Shown: one piece after another, positions 1 through 9,096 of the stretch
Layout of the letters: every line of letters begins with the position of its first letter
Numbering within the stretch: the first letter of the stretch is position 1
From: Viridibacterium curvum
GTDB taxonomy: Bacteria; Pseudomonadota; Gammaproteobacteria; Burkholderiales; Rhodocyclaceae
Direction: 5' to 3'
DNA: 64,000 nucleotides
Assembly: GCF_039544165.1 (NCBI RefSeq)
Contig: NZ_BAABLD010000011.1
Coordinates: 62,001-126,000, forward strand
Position numbers and translations under genes: made by a program
Notes under the pieces: model-generated
What the model saw: only the letters and a program-made list of their open reading frames with translations
Told to the model about the DNA's origin: nothing
Database searches by the model: none

Positions 1-238
1 CTGTGAGGTCACGGTCCTCGTTGTACTCGCGCACATGCGGCACCTGGTGACGCGCCGTCACGTTCCAGTCGATGTGGCGCACGTCGTCGTGGTACTGGTA
101 CTCGCGCAGGTCAGCCAGATCGAGCCCGGGGCCACGGAAGAACGTGCGGTAATCGCCATGCAGCAGGCCGTCGAGCCGCCGGATGACGGTCCACTCCAGG
201 CGCGTCAGCAACTGCTCCGGATCAGGTCGTTGCGACAT
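1..238 (-). CDS. DUF58 domain protein, N-terminal part (cut by window edge)
   Basis: Only the first 79 codons lie in the window; the gene continues beyond base 1. The protein starts MSQRPDPEQLL and contains RHIDWNVTAR, which matches the conserved D-W-x3-A-R block of DUF58 proteins, the usual partners of MoxR ATPases. Function is not established for most members; they are thought to work with MoxR in metalloprotein maturation or envelope stress. The start at 238 overlaps the end of the upstream moxR-like gene by 17 bases, so the two are probably translationally coupled. Family call is strong, role is inference. Confidence 0.82.
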   Translation of the reverse strand, partial: MSQRPDPEQLLTRLEWTVIRRLDGLLHGDYRTFFRGPGLDLADLREYQYHDDVRHIDWNVTARHQVPHVREYNEDRDLT

Positions 239-1226
239 GCTTTTCCAGCGCCTTGGCCGGTGCCGGCAGGTGTTTCATGATTTTGAAGATCAACGCGTCG
301 GCATCCAGCCCCTCGGCCATCGCCTGATACGACAGCACGAGGCGGTGACGCAACACGTCTGGCACCAGATCGACCAGGTCTTCGGGCAGCACGTAGTCCC
401 GACCACGCAGAAAGGCCAGCGCGCGCGCACCCTCGACCAGATGAATGCTCGCGCGCGGACTGGCGCCGAAGTTGAGGTAGGGCGCAATCTCCTTGAGACC
501 GTACTTCTCCGGGTCGCGCGTCGCCGCGACCAGCTTCACGGCGTGCTGCATCAGCGCGGGCTCGACGAAGCCCTTGCGGCACTCGGCCTGCAAAGCCGCC
601 AGTTCCTCGGGCGTGGTGATGGCGGCAAGCTGCGGCACCTCGCCCGTCACGCGCTGCACGATGACGAACTCCTCCTCCGGCGTCGGGTAACCGACCAGCA
701 CTTTCATCATGAAGCGGTCGACCTGCGCCTCGGGCAGCGGATACGTGCCCTCGGTCTCGATGGGGTTCTGCGTCGCCATGACGAGGAAGGGTGCGGGCAG
801 ACGGTGCGTCTCGCCGGCAATCGTCACCTGGCGCTCCTGCATCACTTCAAGCAGCGCGCTCTGCACCTTGGCCGGCGCGCGGTTGATTTCGTCGGCCAGC
901 AGCAGGTGCGTGAACACCGGCCCCAGCGTGGTCGTGAATTCCCCCGTCTTCTGGTTGTAGATGCGGTTGCCGACGAGGTCGGCCGGCACCAGGTCGGGCG
1001 TGAACTGGATGCGCCGGAAGCCACCGTTGATGGTGTTGGCCAGCGCCTTGACGGTCAGCGTCTTGGCCAGCCCCGGCACACCTTCGACGAGCAGATGACC
1101 CTGCGCGAGGATCGCCACCATCACACGCTCCAGAAACACGTCCTGCCCGACGATGAGCTTCTTCACTTCATACAGGATGCGCTCCATCAGGGAGGCGACT
1201 TCTTCACTGCTGCCGGCTTGCATCAT
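222..1226 (-). CDS. MoxR-family AAA+ ATPase
   Basis: A 334-residue AAA+ ATPase. Walker A is GVPGLAKT at residues 49-56, Walker B is LLLADEINRA, and the sensor block VMATQNPIETEGTYPLPEAQ is typical of MoxR. MoxR proteins are thought to act as chaperones that insert cofactors or remodel complexes together with DUF58/VWA partners. I start at the ATG-ATG pair at 1226 because AGGAG lies a few bases upstream; the open frame runs further but has no ribosome site. It sits 16 bases after the protease gene and overlaps the DUF58 gene, so the three form one operon. Confidence 0.88.
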   Translation of the reverse strand: MMQAGSSEEVASLMERILYEVKKLIVGQDVFLERVMVAILAQGHLLVEGVPGLAKTLTVKALANTINGGFRRIQFTPDLVPADLVGNRIYNQKTGEFTTTLGPVFTHLLLADEINRAPAKVQSALLEVMQERQVTIAGETHRLPAPFLVMATQNPIETEGTYPLPEAQVDRFMMKVLVGYPTPEEEFVIVQRVTGEVPQLAAITTPEELAALQAECRKGFVEPALMQHAVKLVAATRDPEKYGLKEIAPYLNFGASPRASIHLVEGARALAFLRGRDYVLPEDLVDLVPDVLRHRLVLSYQAMAEGLDADALIFKIMKHLPAPAKALEKHVATT

Positions 1227-1242
1227 CAGAGCTCCTGTCAGG

Positions 1243-2250
1243 TCAGAAAGGCGGAACACCCACGGCCGCCGCCGCATTCTCGATAGGCACCGCAAAACCC
1301 AGGCCGACGAAGAAACGCTGGTCGACCGGATTGAGAATGGCCGTGACGATGCCGACCACGGCACCGTCCATGGTCACCAGCGGCCCGCCGGAATTGCCGG
1401 GATTGGCCGCCGCATCGAACTGGATCAGGTTGGAGAGCACATTGCCCGTCGGCGAACGGAACTCGCGCTTGAGGCCCGACACGACGCCTGACGAAGTGGA
1501 TGGCCCGAAGCCGAAGGGGAAGCCGACTGCAATGACCTCATCGCCGGGCCGAAGGTCGCGTGTCGAAGCGAGCGTGGCGGGCTTCAGATCATCGGGCAAG
1601 GTGCTCGCGCGCAATACGGCAAGGTCATTGCGTGGGTCGCGACCTACCACCATTGCCTCGGATTCGGTGCCATCGGCAAACAGCACCTTGATGCGCGAGG
1701 TGCCGCTGACCACATGGAGATTGGTAAGGATGGCGCCCTGCTCGGTGATCACCACGCCGGTGCCGATGGCGGTGCCCTCCTCGCGCTCGTCGGACGACTC
1801 GTCTTCCCCGGCCTTGCCCTTGGCTGCGTCCTTCTTCGCTTTGTCGACAGCCTTGCGGACGGGCTTCACCTCATCAGCCTGTCCATAGCCATACACCCGC
1901 ACAACCGAGGCACTGACGGCCTCGTAGGCCTTGGCCGCACGCGACGGCAGAGGATGCTTTTCCAGGGACTGACGCACGGCGTTGTCTATGTCGCCCTGGG
2001 TCACGCGCCAGGGCGCCGGTTGCGCGAACAGCGCCAGCACAAAGCCCAGCCCGCCACACAGCAGCAAGGCAAGCCCGGCAGAAACGCGCGGATGCCGCGA
2101 TAGCCAGCCCAGCAGACGGGGACGCTTCGGAGACGGAAACGGAGAAACCGTGGATGCCGCATCCGCTGCGGTGGGCGCGGGCTCCGTCGTCACCGTTGCC
2201 ACTTGCGGCAACGAGGTACGACTACTGCTGTACAAGGCAACCCGCTTCAT
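1243..2250 (-). CDS. membrane-anchored trypsin-like serine protease (HtrA-like, no PDZ)
   Basis: A 335-residue S1C-type protease. Residues 57-76 form one membrane helix (VSAGLALLLCGGLGFVLALF), so the catalytic domain is probably periplasmic. The triad is visible: His179 in LTNLHVVSG, Asp209 in RNDLAVLRA, Ser287 in GNSGGPLV. A Lys/Asp/Glu-rich stretch at about 125-158 precedes the catalytic core. Unlike DegP/DegS there is no PDZ domain; the protein ends soon after the protease fold. The ATG at 2250 follows a G-rich ribosome site; an in-frame ATG at 2265 is less likely. It heads the operon with moxR and DUF58, which suggests a role in envelope quality control (inference). Confidence 0.85.
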   Translation of the reverse strand: MKRVALYSSSRTSLPQVATVTTEPAPTAADAASTVSPFPSPKRPRLLGWLSRHPRVSAGLALLLCGGLGFVLALFAQPAPWRVTQGDIDNAVRQSLEKHPLPSRAAKAYEAVSASVVRVYGYGQADEVKPVRKAVDKAKKDAAKGKAGEDESSDEREEGTAIGTGVVITEQGAILTNLHVVSGTSRIKVLFADGTESEAMVVGRDPRNDLAVLRASTLPDDLKPATLASTRDLRPGDEVIAVGFPFGFGPSTSSGVVSGLKREFRSPTGNVLSNLIQFDAAANPGNSGGPLVTMDGAVVGIVTAILNPVDQRFFVGLGFAVPIENAAAAVGVPPF

Positions 2251-2423
2251 GCGCCCCCCTTGCACCGCCCACCACAGACGGCTTCAAACCTGTGACAAGT
2301 CAGCCCGGACAAGTTCCATCACTGCCGCGATATATCAGTTCATGCTGGCACGAAATACTGGCGCCGGCCAGTGGCCAAAGCCGGCAAAACGCGGGCTTTT
2401 CGGGCCGGGGCCGCACTATTCCC

Positions 2424-2654
2424 TCAAGCAGCGAGAAGAACGTTGAGCTGATCGACAACGCCAGCCCAGTCGGCGTCAATGCAGATCTCGTTCTGCAGCA
2501 GTGCGCGTTGCGATGGGGTCCAGAAGTTGCCGTCCTGCAACAGGGTGCCCGGCGGCAGGGTATGGGTGCGGACGAAGCTGGCTATGGCCGCATCATCCGC
2601 GGGCAGACCGAGTTGCGCGAACAGTGCGTTCAGGGAATGCATCGGGGGTTCCAT
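2424..2654 (-). CDS. DUF2789 family protein
   Basis: A 76-residue protein whose MHSLNALFAQLGLP opening, FWTPSQRALL middle and DADWAGVVDQLN end match DUF2789, a small family of unknown function common in beta- and gammaproteobacteria. No signal peptide or membrane segment is seen. I chose the ATG at 2654 because AGGAGG lies 8 bases upstream; a start at 2690 would have no such site. It is not close enough to its neighbours to be clearly in an operon. Confidence 0.75.
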   Translation of the reverse strand: MEPPMHSLNALFAQLGLPADDAAIASFVRTHTLPPGTLLQDGNFWTPSQRALLQNEICIDADWAGVVDQLNVLLAA

Positions 2655-2923
2655 GGTCTCGACCTCCTGGATGAACCTGCGTCGGGGCAACGCGGACTTT
2701 CACGTTACCCGCCCGCCGATGACACGGCAAGCCTGCGCCTGGCTGGCGCCAGCAGCGCCTTGCGCAGGCTTCGCCTATACTCCGCCGCACCGCCACGAAG
2801 CGTGTTGAAGCGCCTTGATGTCAAGGCCGCCGGGTATTCCGTCCCCCTCGCAGGCGGCAGCTTCAATTTCTACCAGCGCGTGCGCATCAAGCAGGGGCCC
2901 CTGAGCACAGCCTACTGAGCAAA

Positions 2924-3322
2924 ATGTCTGACGCTTACGATCGCGACAACCCCGACCTCAACCCTTGCCTCAGCTGCGGCGCCTGCTGCGTGCAGTACCG
3001 CGTGTCCTTCTACTGGGGCGAATGCGACGACGCTGGCGGCTGCGTACCCGCCGCGCTCACCGAACAACTGACACCGCACCGCCGCGCCATGCGTGGCACG
3101 CTTGTGCCCCCCGTGCGCTGCGTTGCCCTGACAGGTGAAGTGACGAAGCACATCGGCTGCAGCATCTACGACCAGCGCCCTTCACCCTGCCGCGAATTCT
3201 CGGTGTGGGAAGAAGACGGCACCCCCAACCCTCGCTGCACGCAGGCGCGCGCCAGAATCGGCTTGCCCGAGCTGGCGCCGATCCACGCGAATGCGTCCGA
3301 CGACGAACGTCGCGTCAACTGA
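2924..3322 (+). CDS. YkgJ-type cysteine-cluster protein
   Basis: A 132-residue protein with the metal-binding signature of the YkgJ (UPF0153, CxxCxxCC) family: CLSCGACC at residues 15-22, a central CVAL and a distal CSIYDQRPSPCREF. Such proteins are predicted to chelate zinc or iron; their biochemical role is not settled. Its stop is followed one base later by the start of the hydrolase gene, so the two are co-transcribed. Confidence 0.82.
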   Translation: MSDAYDRDNPDLNPCLSCGACCVQYRVSFYWGECDDAGGCVPAALTEQLTPHRRAMRGTLVPPVRCVALTGEVTKHIGCSIYDQRPSPCREFSVWEEDGTPNPRCTQARARIGLPELAPIHANASDDERRVN

Positions 3323-3323
3323 C

Positions 3324-4799
3324 ATGCCACACTCTATCGCCAGCTCCCTGCGCACGCTTGCTGCCCTGTTCATCCTGCTCGGCGCGACCGCGGCGAACGC
3401 CCAGACGCCGGAAGCCAGCGCGCCACAAACCAGCCCCGGCAATCTCGACGCGCTGCGTAGCCAGGTGCCGGCAGACTGGAACCTGCAACGCGTGCGCGAA
3501 CCGATCTTCAACAGCCAGATCGTCACGCTCGAAGGCGGCCAGCCAGGCGCGCCGCTCATCTTGTTCGTGCACGGTCTTGGCGATGGCGGCATGAATGACT
3601 GGCTGCCAACCATGCGCCTGCTGGCCGAACGCTACCGCGTGCTGGCGCTTGATCTGCCGGGCTTCGGCCGTTCGGAAAGCCCGCTTGGCAAGTACTCGCC
3701 GACGCGGTACGCCGAACTGCTGAGCTGGCTGCTCGGCAAGTCGGCCAAAGGCCCTGTCACCGTGGTCGGGCATTCGATGGGCGGCGCCGTCGCGCTGCGT
3801 TTCGCCAATATGCACCCCGAACAGGTTTCGCGCCTGATCCTCGTTGATGCAGCGGGCATTCTGCATCGCACAGCCTTTGTCAAACATTCCGCCACCTTGC
3901 CGCTGAGCGTGGATGCCGCACCCGAGGCGCTCAAACCTTCCGTGGCGAGCCTGCGCAATTTCGGCGGCGTACTGGTCGAAAAGGTGCTGGGCATCCCGCT
4001 CGACCCGACCGAGGTGCTGCGTCGCAGTGACCTCGCCTGGAGTCTGTTGCTGCATTCCCGCAGCAACGTCAACGCGGCGATGGCCATGATCGACGAAAAC
4101 TTCAGCCAGGCCGTCTACGAAACCCGCACGCCGACCTGGATCATCTGGGGCGAGGCCGATACCGTCACGCCGCTGCGTACAGGCCAGATGCTCGCTGCAC
4201 GCCTGCCTCGCGCCAGTCTGGCCAGCATTCCCGGGGCCGCACACTCACCCATGCTGACAGCGACATCGCAGTTCATGCCCCTGTTCGAACGTGCGCTCAC
4301 CGCGCCAGACAGCGAACTCCCCTCCGTAACCAAAGGCCCGGCAGCGAATGCCAAGCCCGGTACCCTGCGCTGCACGGGCGAGACCGGCAAGCTCTACACC
4401 GGCACCTGGCGCGAGATCATCATCGACGGCTGCACTGCCGTGCGTCTCGTCGATGTGCAGGCCGACCGCATCGTGCTGCGCGACGCCATTGTCGAGATGA
4501 CACGCGTCAGCGTGCGTGGCGACAAGGTCGCGCTGGAAGTCACCAATGGTGACCTGCGCGCCACCGCCAGCGACTTCTCGGCCGCTACCGCCATCGTGGC
4601 CGACGGCGCACGTCTCGACTTTGCGGGCGTGCATCTGAAAGCCACGCGAGAACTCCTGCAGGCCAAACGCCACACGCGCCTGATCGCCTCCATCAGCCAG
4701 GTCGACCGCCCGGGCTGGCAAGGCTACCTGCACACCAGCGTCGAACTGGTCGATGCACCTCTTCGCCCCGACACACCCCCTGCACCGGACAAACCATGA
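3324..4799 (+). CDS. secreted alpha/beta hydrolase with beta-rich C-terminal extension
   Basis: A 491-residue protein. Residues 1-27 are a signal peptide (hydrophobic LAALFILLG, cut near ANA-QTP). Residues 60-325 are an alpha/beta hydrolase: oxyanion HG at 83-84, nucleophile Ser151 in GHSMGG, Asp278 in WGEAD, His306 in GAAHSP. Substrate is unknown. Residues 335-491 are not part of the hydrolase fold; they show short alternating hydrophobic strands (IIIDGCTAVRLVDV, ADRIVLRDAIVEM) like a beta-solenoid. I start at 3324, one base past the preceding stop, because it gives the complete signal peptide. The last bases overlap the DUF1653 gene as ATGA. Confidence 0.8.
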   Translation: MPHSIASSLRTLAALFILLGATAANAQTPEASAPQTSPGNLDALRSQVPADWNLQRVREPIFNSQIVTLEGGQPGAPLILFVHGLGDGGMNDWLPTMRLLAERYRVLALDLPGFGRSESPLGKYSPTRYAELLSWLLGKSAKGPVTVVGHSMGGAVALRFANMHPEQVSRLILVDAAGILHRTAFVKHSATLPLSVDAAPEALKPSVASLRNFGGVLVEKVLGIPLDPTEVLRRSDLAWSLLLHSRSNVNAAMAMIDENFSQAVYETRTPTWIIWGEADTVTPLRTGQMLAARLPRASLASIPGAAHSPMLTATSQFMPLFERALTAPDSELPSVTKGPAANAKPGTLRCTGETGKLYTGTWREIIIDGCTAVRLVDVQADRIVLRDAIVEMTRVSVRGDKVALEVTNGDLRATASDFSAATAIVADGARLDFAGVHLKATRELLQAKRHTRLIASISQVDRPGWQGYLHTSVELVDAPLRPDTPPAPDKP

Positions 4800-5035
4800 G
4801 CGACGCCCCATTGGCCGATCTGCCCTCCCTGCCCACCGGGCGCTATCGCCACTACAAGGGCAAGGAATACGAAGTGCTGGGCGTCGTGCGCCACAGCGAG
4901 ACCCTCGAAGCCCTCGTGCTCTACAGGCCGCTCTACAACGACAGCGGTCTATGGGTGCGCCCCTTCACCATGTTCTGCGAGAACGTGACGATAGAGGGCG
5001 TCGAACAACCCCGTTTCGCACGTGTGTCGGCATAA
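4796..5035 (+). CDS. DUF1653 domain protein
   Basis: A 79-residue protein with the DUF1653 core GRYRHYKGKEYEVLGVVRHSETLEALVLYRPLY and the closing MFCENVTIEG. The family is small, soluble and of unknown function. The ATG overlaps the stop of the hydrolase gene (ATGA), so it is the third gene of a likely ykgJ-hydrolase-DUF1653 operon. Confidence 0.8.
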   Translation: MSDAPLADLPSLPTGRYRHYKGKEYEVLGVVRHSETLEALVLYRPLYNDSGLWVRPFTMFCENVTIEGVEQPRFARVSA

Positions 5036-5111
5036 CCTCCCTTTCCCCCACGTGCCCCATCCCGGCGGGTTGAGACCGGCCCTACGAAACCGGCACGACC
5101 CGGCTATGTAG

Positions 5112-5129
5112 GTGCGGATTGATCCGCAC
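5112..5129. repeat. REP-like hairpin
   Basis: A perfect inverted repeat, GTGCGGA-TTGA-TCCGCAC, preceded by TGTAG. It lies between the DUF1653 gene and aroG and has no T-run after it, so it is not a classical terminator. Its form resembles short palindromic intergenic repeats that are scattered in many proteobacterial genomes; no second copy was noticed in this window. Confidence 0.4.
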
Positions 5130-5268
5130 AACAGCACGCCAAAAACCGCCCGCGCCGCCCACGCCGCTCACGCAAGAGGCTGTCGCTATCGGCTGCATCG
5201 AACAGGCGGCAGGGCCTTTCCGCTAGAATCGGACTCCCTTTTGAGTGCCGAACACCGGAACCCCTGCC

Positions 5269-6351
5269 ATGCCCACCGCCGCCCAAGCCCACATTGACGA
5301 CGTCCGCATCCGCGAGATCAAGGAACTCGCCCCGCCCGCTCATGTGATGCGCGAGTTTCCGGCGACCGAAGCGACGGCACAGACCGCCTTCGACACGCGC
5401 AGCGCGATCCATCGCATCCTGCACGGTGCCGATGACCGCCTGCTGGTCATCATCGGCCCCTGCTCGATCCACGATCCCGATGCCGCCATCGAGTACGCCC
5501 GCAAGCTCAAGGCCGAAGCCGCCCGCGTCAAGGATGACCTGCTCGTCGTGATGCGCGTCTACTTCGAGAAGCCGCGCACCACGGTCGGCTGGAAGGGCCT
5601 CATCAACGACCCGCGCCTCGATGGCAGCTTCCAGATCAACGAAGGCCTGCGCATCGCGCGCAAACTGCTGTGGCAGATCAACGAAATGGGCGTGCCTGCC
5701 GCCACCGAATTCCTCGACATGATCACACCGCAATACATCGCCGACCTGATCAGCTGGGGCGCCATCGGCGCGCGCACCACTGAGAGCCAGGTGCACCGCG
5801 AACTGGCCTCCGGCCTGTCCTGCCCCGTTGGCTTCAAGAACGGCACCGATGGCAACATCCGCATCGCCATCGACGCCATCAAGGCTGCGCAGTCACCGCA
5901 CCATTTCCTGTCGGTTACCAAGGCCGGCCACTCGGCCATCGTGTCGACGGCCGGCAACGAGGACTGCCACGTCATCCTGCGCGGGGGCAAGGAGCCCAAC
6001 TACGACGCTGCCAACGTCGACCGCGCCTGCAAGGAACTCGCCTCGGCTGGCGTGCCCGCCAAGCTGATGGTGGACTTCTCGCACGCCAACAGCCGCAAGC
6101 AATACCTGCTGCAGATCGAAGTCGCCGACGACGTCGCCACCCAGCTCGCCAACGGCGAAGACCGCATCATGGGCATCATGTGCGAATCGCACCTCGTCGA
6201 AGGCCGCCAGGATCTTGCCCCAGGCAAGCCCCTCACCTACGGCCAGAGCATCACCGATGGCTGCATAGGCTGGGACGCGACGATCAACGTGCTCGACCTG
6301 CTCGCCGAGGGCGTGCGCAAGCGCCGCCAGACGCTGGCTGAGCGCGGCTGA
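5269..6351 (+). CDS. aroG: 3-deoxy-7-phosphoheptulonate (DAHP) synthase, class I
   Basis: A 360-residue AroG-type enzyme that joins phosphoenolpyruvate and erythrose 4-phosphate, the first step of the shikimate pathway. Diagnostic blocks include IGPCSIHDPDAA, MRVYFEKPRTTVGWKG, WGAIGARTTESQVHRE, GFKNGTDG and DFSHANS. I use the ATG at 5269; a GTG at 5245 is in frame but the homologous N-terminus (DDVRIREIKEL) begins just after the ATG. A TAGAAT -10 box lies at 5224-5229. Which amino acid inhibits it cannot be read with confidence. Confidence 0.95.
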   Translation: MPTAAQAHIDDVRIREIKELAPPAHVMREFPATEATAQTAFDTRSAIHRILHGADDRLLVIIGPCSIHDPDAAIEYARKLKAEAARVKDDLLVVMRVYFEKPRTTVGWKGLINDPRLDGSFQINEGLRIARKLLWQINEMGVPAATEFLDMITPQYIADLISWGAIGARTTESQVHRELASGLSCPVGFKNGTDGNIRIAIDAIKAAQSPHHFLSVTKAGHSAIVSTAGNEDCHVILRGGKEPNYDAANVDRACKELASAGVPAKLMVDFSHANSRKQYLLQIEVADDVATQLANGEDRIMGIMCESHLVEGRQDLAPGKPLTYGQSITDGCIGWDATINVLDLLAEGVRKRRQTLAERG

Positions 6352-6406
6352 GACTTGCTGGTTTGGCCCGGACCCTGCGCCTTGGCCAAGCCTGCACGCG
6401 ATACCA

Positions 6407-7411
6407 TTAGCGGGAAAAAAGCCTCGCGGCATCCATCACCAGCACGATCGGCGTCAGGATCTGGAATACACCATCCAGCGGTCTTGCAGGTCGAAGATTC
6501 TTTGTTCCGTGGCTCGGTCGCAGCAGCCAGCGCCCGACGAAATCACCGGAATCCTCGGCAAAAGATGTCAGCGTCTTGCACTCGCTCCAGCTGCCGCCAT
6601 TCTGCAGCTGCCATGTAAATGAGGCTGTCACGAACCCATGGTCGATCAGGTCTCCGCTGACGATGATCCACTTGGGGCCGGTAAACTGCTGACCGCCGAC
6701 AACGTGTCCGTCATCAAGACGCAGCAGCAATTTGCGTCCTTCCCACTCCCGGACATCCCCCTGCCTGAACACCAGCGCTGGCGCTGACTCCGCGCGATCA
6801 CCCTCATACTTCTTTGCGATCCGGTCAATCAGTGTCTTTTCCCAGCCGCAACCAGCGCCAAAGCTTTGGAGGCGCTCGGGCCTGACAAGACTGGGCGACA
6901 TGGCGATGGGTTCGTCCGGATGCATGTCTGTGCAGCCTTCACCGCACTCGACAAATCTTGTGTATCGGAGCCAATCCTCGAACTCCGCAGCCGCTTTGCG
7001 TGCCACCTTGCTGAAAACCGGACACGGCGCTTCATTGCTCTCGATCGAGAATTCGCGTTTGTAATCGAGAAAGCCCACAAGCTTGCCGCGATGCTGGACG
7101 TGGGCGCGGAGCACCACGAGGTAGTCGCGCTCCCGGCCATCCGGCGTGACCTCGAAACGCTGTACGCGGACGGAGATCAGATGTCGGTCCGGCTGATCTG
7201 CAGCGGGCGGTGCCAGCATGCCCTTGGCCTCTTTCTGCATGGTTGCCGGCACCACCGGCAACCAGTTGCAGCTCGCAGCCACCTCATCGGGTTGAACGCC
7301 TTCAGCAATCTCTACAACCGGCGCCAGTGCGAGCGTCGGCGGCGGCTTGCGGGAAAACGTACCGCAAGCGCTAAGGCACAGAAGACAAAGCAGGATTGCG
7401 AAACCACGCAT
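6407..7411 (-). CDS. lipoprotein of unknown function
   Basis: A 334-residue protein I do not recognise. It has a lipoprotein signal peptide (MRGFAILLCLLCLSAC, lipobox LSAC with Cys16) followed by a Pro-rich linker. Several more cysteines (in ASCNWLP, EAPCPVF, VECGEGCTD, GAGCGWE, SECKTL) would fit disulfides in a periplasmic domain. Its start is 11 bases after the stop of pgi, so it is probably expressed with pgi. There is no visible enzyme motif. Confidence 0.65.
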   Translation of the reverse strand: MRGFAILLCLLCLSACGTFSRKPPPTLALAPVVEIAEGVQPDEVAASCNWLPVVPATMQKEAKGMLAPPAADQPDRHLISVRVQRFEVTPDGRERDYLVVLRAHVQHRGKLVGFLDYKREFSIESNEAPCPVFSKVARKAAAEFEDWLRYTRFVECGEGCTDMHPDEPIAMSPSLVRPERLQSFGAGCGWEKTLIDRIAKKYEGDRAESAPALVFRQGDVREWEGRKLLLRLDDGHVVGGQQFTGPKWIIVSGDLIDHGFVTASFTWQLQNGGSWSECKTLTSFAEDSGDFVGRWLLRPSHGTKNLRPARPLDGVFQILTPIVLVMDAARLFSR

Positions 7412-7422
7412 TCACACGCCTC

Positions 7423-9057
7423 TCAGGATGTCGTACTCCGGGCAATCAGCGCTTGCGTCGAAGCGTCATAAGCCGACGCATCGGCTGTTCCCGCAAGCAC
7501 GGCTTCGATACCCGAAGCCAGCTGCTTGCCCAGCTCCACGCCCCACTGATCGAAAGAGTTGAGGCCCCAGATCGCGCCTTGCACGAATACCTTGTGTTCG
7601 TAGAGCGCGACCAGTGCGCCGAGATGGTAGGGATCCAGCGCTTCGAGCAGCAGTGTATTGCTGGGCCGGTTGCCGGAAAAGACGCGATGCGGAATCGCAG
7701 CTTCGAGCGCATCACCGCTCATGCCGCGGGCATTCAGTTCGGCGCGCACCTCGTCGGCCGTCTTGCCGCGCATGAGCGCTGCCGACTGAGCGAAGCAACT
7801 CGCGGCCAGCGTGCGTTGGTGGTTCGGCAAGGTGCCTCGCTGACGCAGCGCGAGGATGAAGTCGACCGGAATCAGGGCCGTGCCCTGATGCAGCAACTGG
7901 AAGTAGGCGTGCTGACCGTTGATACCGGGCTCGCCCCAGATGACCGGACCCGTCGAATACGCAATGCGCTCGCCCTCACGACGCACGCCTTTGCCATTTG
8001 ACTCCATGTCCAGCTGTTGCAGGAAGGCCGGCAGACGATGCAGGGTCTGGTTGTAGGGCGCGATGACCTGCGAACGTGCGCCAAGGAAATTCACATACCA
8101 GATACCCAGCACAGCCAGGAGCACCGGCAGGTTCTGCGCGAAGGGGGCCGTACGGAAGTGCTCGTCCATGTCGTACGCACCACGCAGCAGCTCGTCGAAT
8201 GCCTGCGGGCCGATGGCGATCATGATGGGCAGGCCGATTGCACTCCACAGCGAATAACGGCCACCGACCCAGTCCCAGAAGCCGAACATGTTGTCCGGGT
8301 CAATGCCGAATGCGGTGACTTTCTCGCGGTTGGTCGAGACGGCCACGAAGTGCCTGGCAATTGCCGCTTCGTCACCACCGGCAGCGTCCAGCAACCATTG
8401 GCGCGCCGTGCGCGCATTGGTAAGGGTCTCGATGGTGGTGAAGGTTTTGGACGCAATGATGAACAAAGTGCGCGCTGGATCCAGACCCTTGAGCGCGCCG
8501 ACGATCTGCGCGCTATCGACATTGGAGACGAAATGCAGTCGTGGCCCGTCAGCCTGCGGCTTGAGCGCTTCGCAAACCATCAGCGGGCCGAGGTCGGAAC
8601 CACCGATGCCGATGTTCACGACGTCGGTGATCGTCAGCCCGGTGTAGCCCAGCCAGGCCCCACTGCGCACGCGCGTCGCAAAGTCGTAGCAGCGCTGGCG
8701 TACCTCGCGCACACCAGGCATCACATCCTGCCCATCCACCAGCACGCTGCCGTCGCCTTGCCTGCGCAGGGCAATGTGCAGGACAGCGCGGCCCTCGGTG
8801 TTGTTGAATGGCGCTCCGGCGTACATCGCGTCACGCTGCGCGGCGACCTGACAGGTCTCGGCCAGCGCGAGCAATGCCTTCAGCACTTCGTCATTGATGC
8901 GATTCTTCGAGTAATCGAGGTGGATGCCGCAGGCTTGGGTGGCGTAGCGCGTGGCGCGCTGCGGATCAACCTGGAACAGCTCGCGCATGTGGGTGCTGCC
9001 GGCATCGGCAGCCATCGAGGAAAGGGTTTGCCATGCGGGAGTCAGTGTGGGATTCAT
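7423..9057 (-). CDS. pgi: glucose-6-phosphate isomerase
   Basis: A 544-residue Pgi that interconverts glucose 6-phosphate and fructose 6-phosphate in the cytoplasm. Family blocks seen: VVNIGIGGSDLGPLM, FIIASKTFTTIET, FGFWDWVGGRYS and PVIWGEPGINGQHAYFQLLHQGT, plus a C-terminal SFDQWGVELGK. Length is normal. In a host that uses the Entner-Doudoroff pathway (edd is at 59.8 kb) the enzyme may mainly recycle fructose 6-phosphate. The gene follows the amidotransferase gene by 39 bases and precedes the lipoprotein gene. Confidence 0.95.
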   Translation of the reverse strand: MNPTLTPAWQTLSSMAADAGSTHMRELFQVDPQRATRYATQACGIHLDYSKNRINDEVLKALLALAETCQVAAQRDAMYAGAPFNNTEGRAVLHIALRRQGDGSVLVDGQDVMPGVREVRQRCYDFATRVRSGAWLGYTGLTITDVVNIGIGGSDLGPLMVCEALKPQADGPRLHFVSNVDSAQIVGALKGLDPARTLFIIASKTFTTIETLTNARTARQWLLDAAGGDEAAIARHFVAVSTNREKVTAFGIDPDNMFGFWDWVGGRYSLWSAIGLPIMIAIGPQAFDELLRGAYDMDEHFRTAPFAQNLPVLLAVLGIWYVNFLGARSQVIAPYNQTLHRLPAFLQQLDMESNGKGVRREGERIAYSTGPVIWGEPGINGQHAYFQLLHQGTALIPVDFILALRQRGTLPNHQRTLAASCFAQSAALMRGKTADEVRAELNARGMSGDALEAAIPHRVFSGNRPSNTLLLEALDPYHLGALVALYEHKVFVQGAIWGLNSFDQWGVELGKQLASGIEAVLAGTADASAYDASTQALIARSTTS

Positions 9058-9096
9058 TGGTGAGAGCCCTCGGAAGTTGTGGTGATTATGCCGGCT

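Noticed and set aside
183..1286. 367-codon + strand frame opposite the moxR-like gene
   Set aside because: Antisense to a gene with intact AAA+ motifs; composition is Arg/His/Gln-rich as expected for a shadow.
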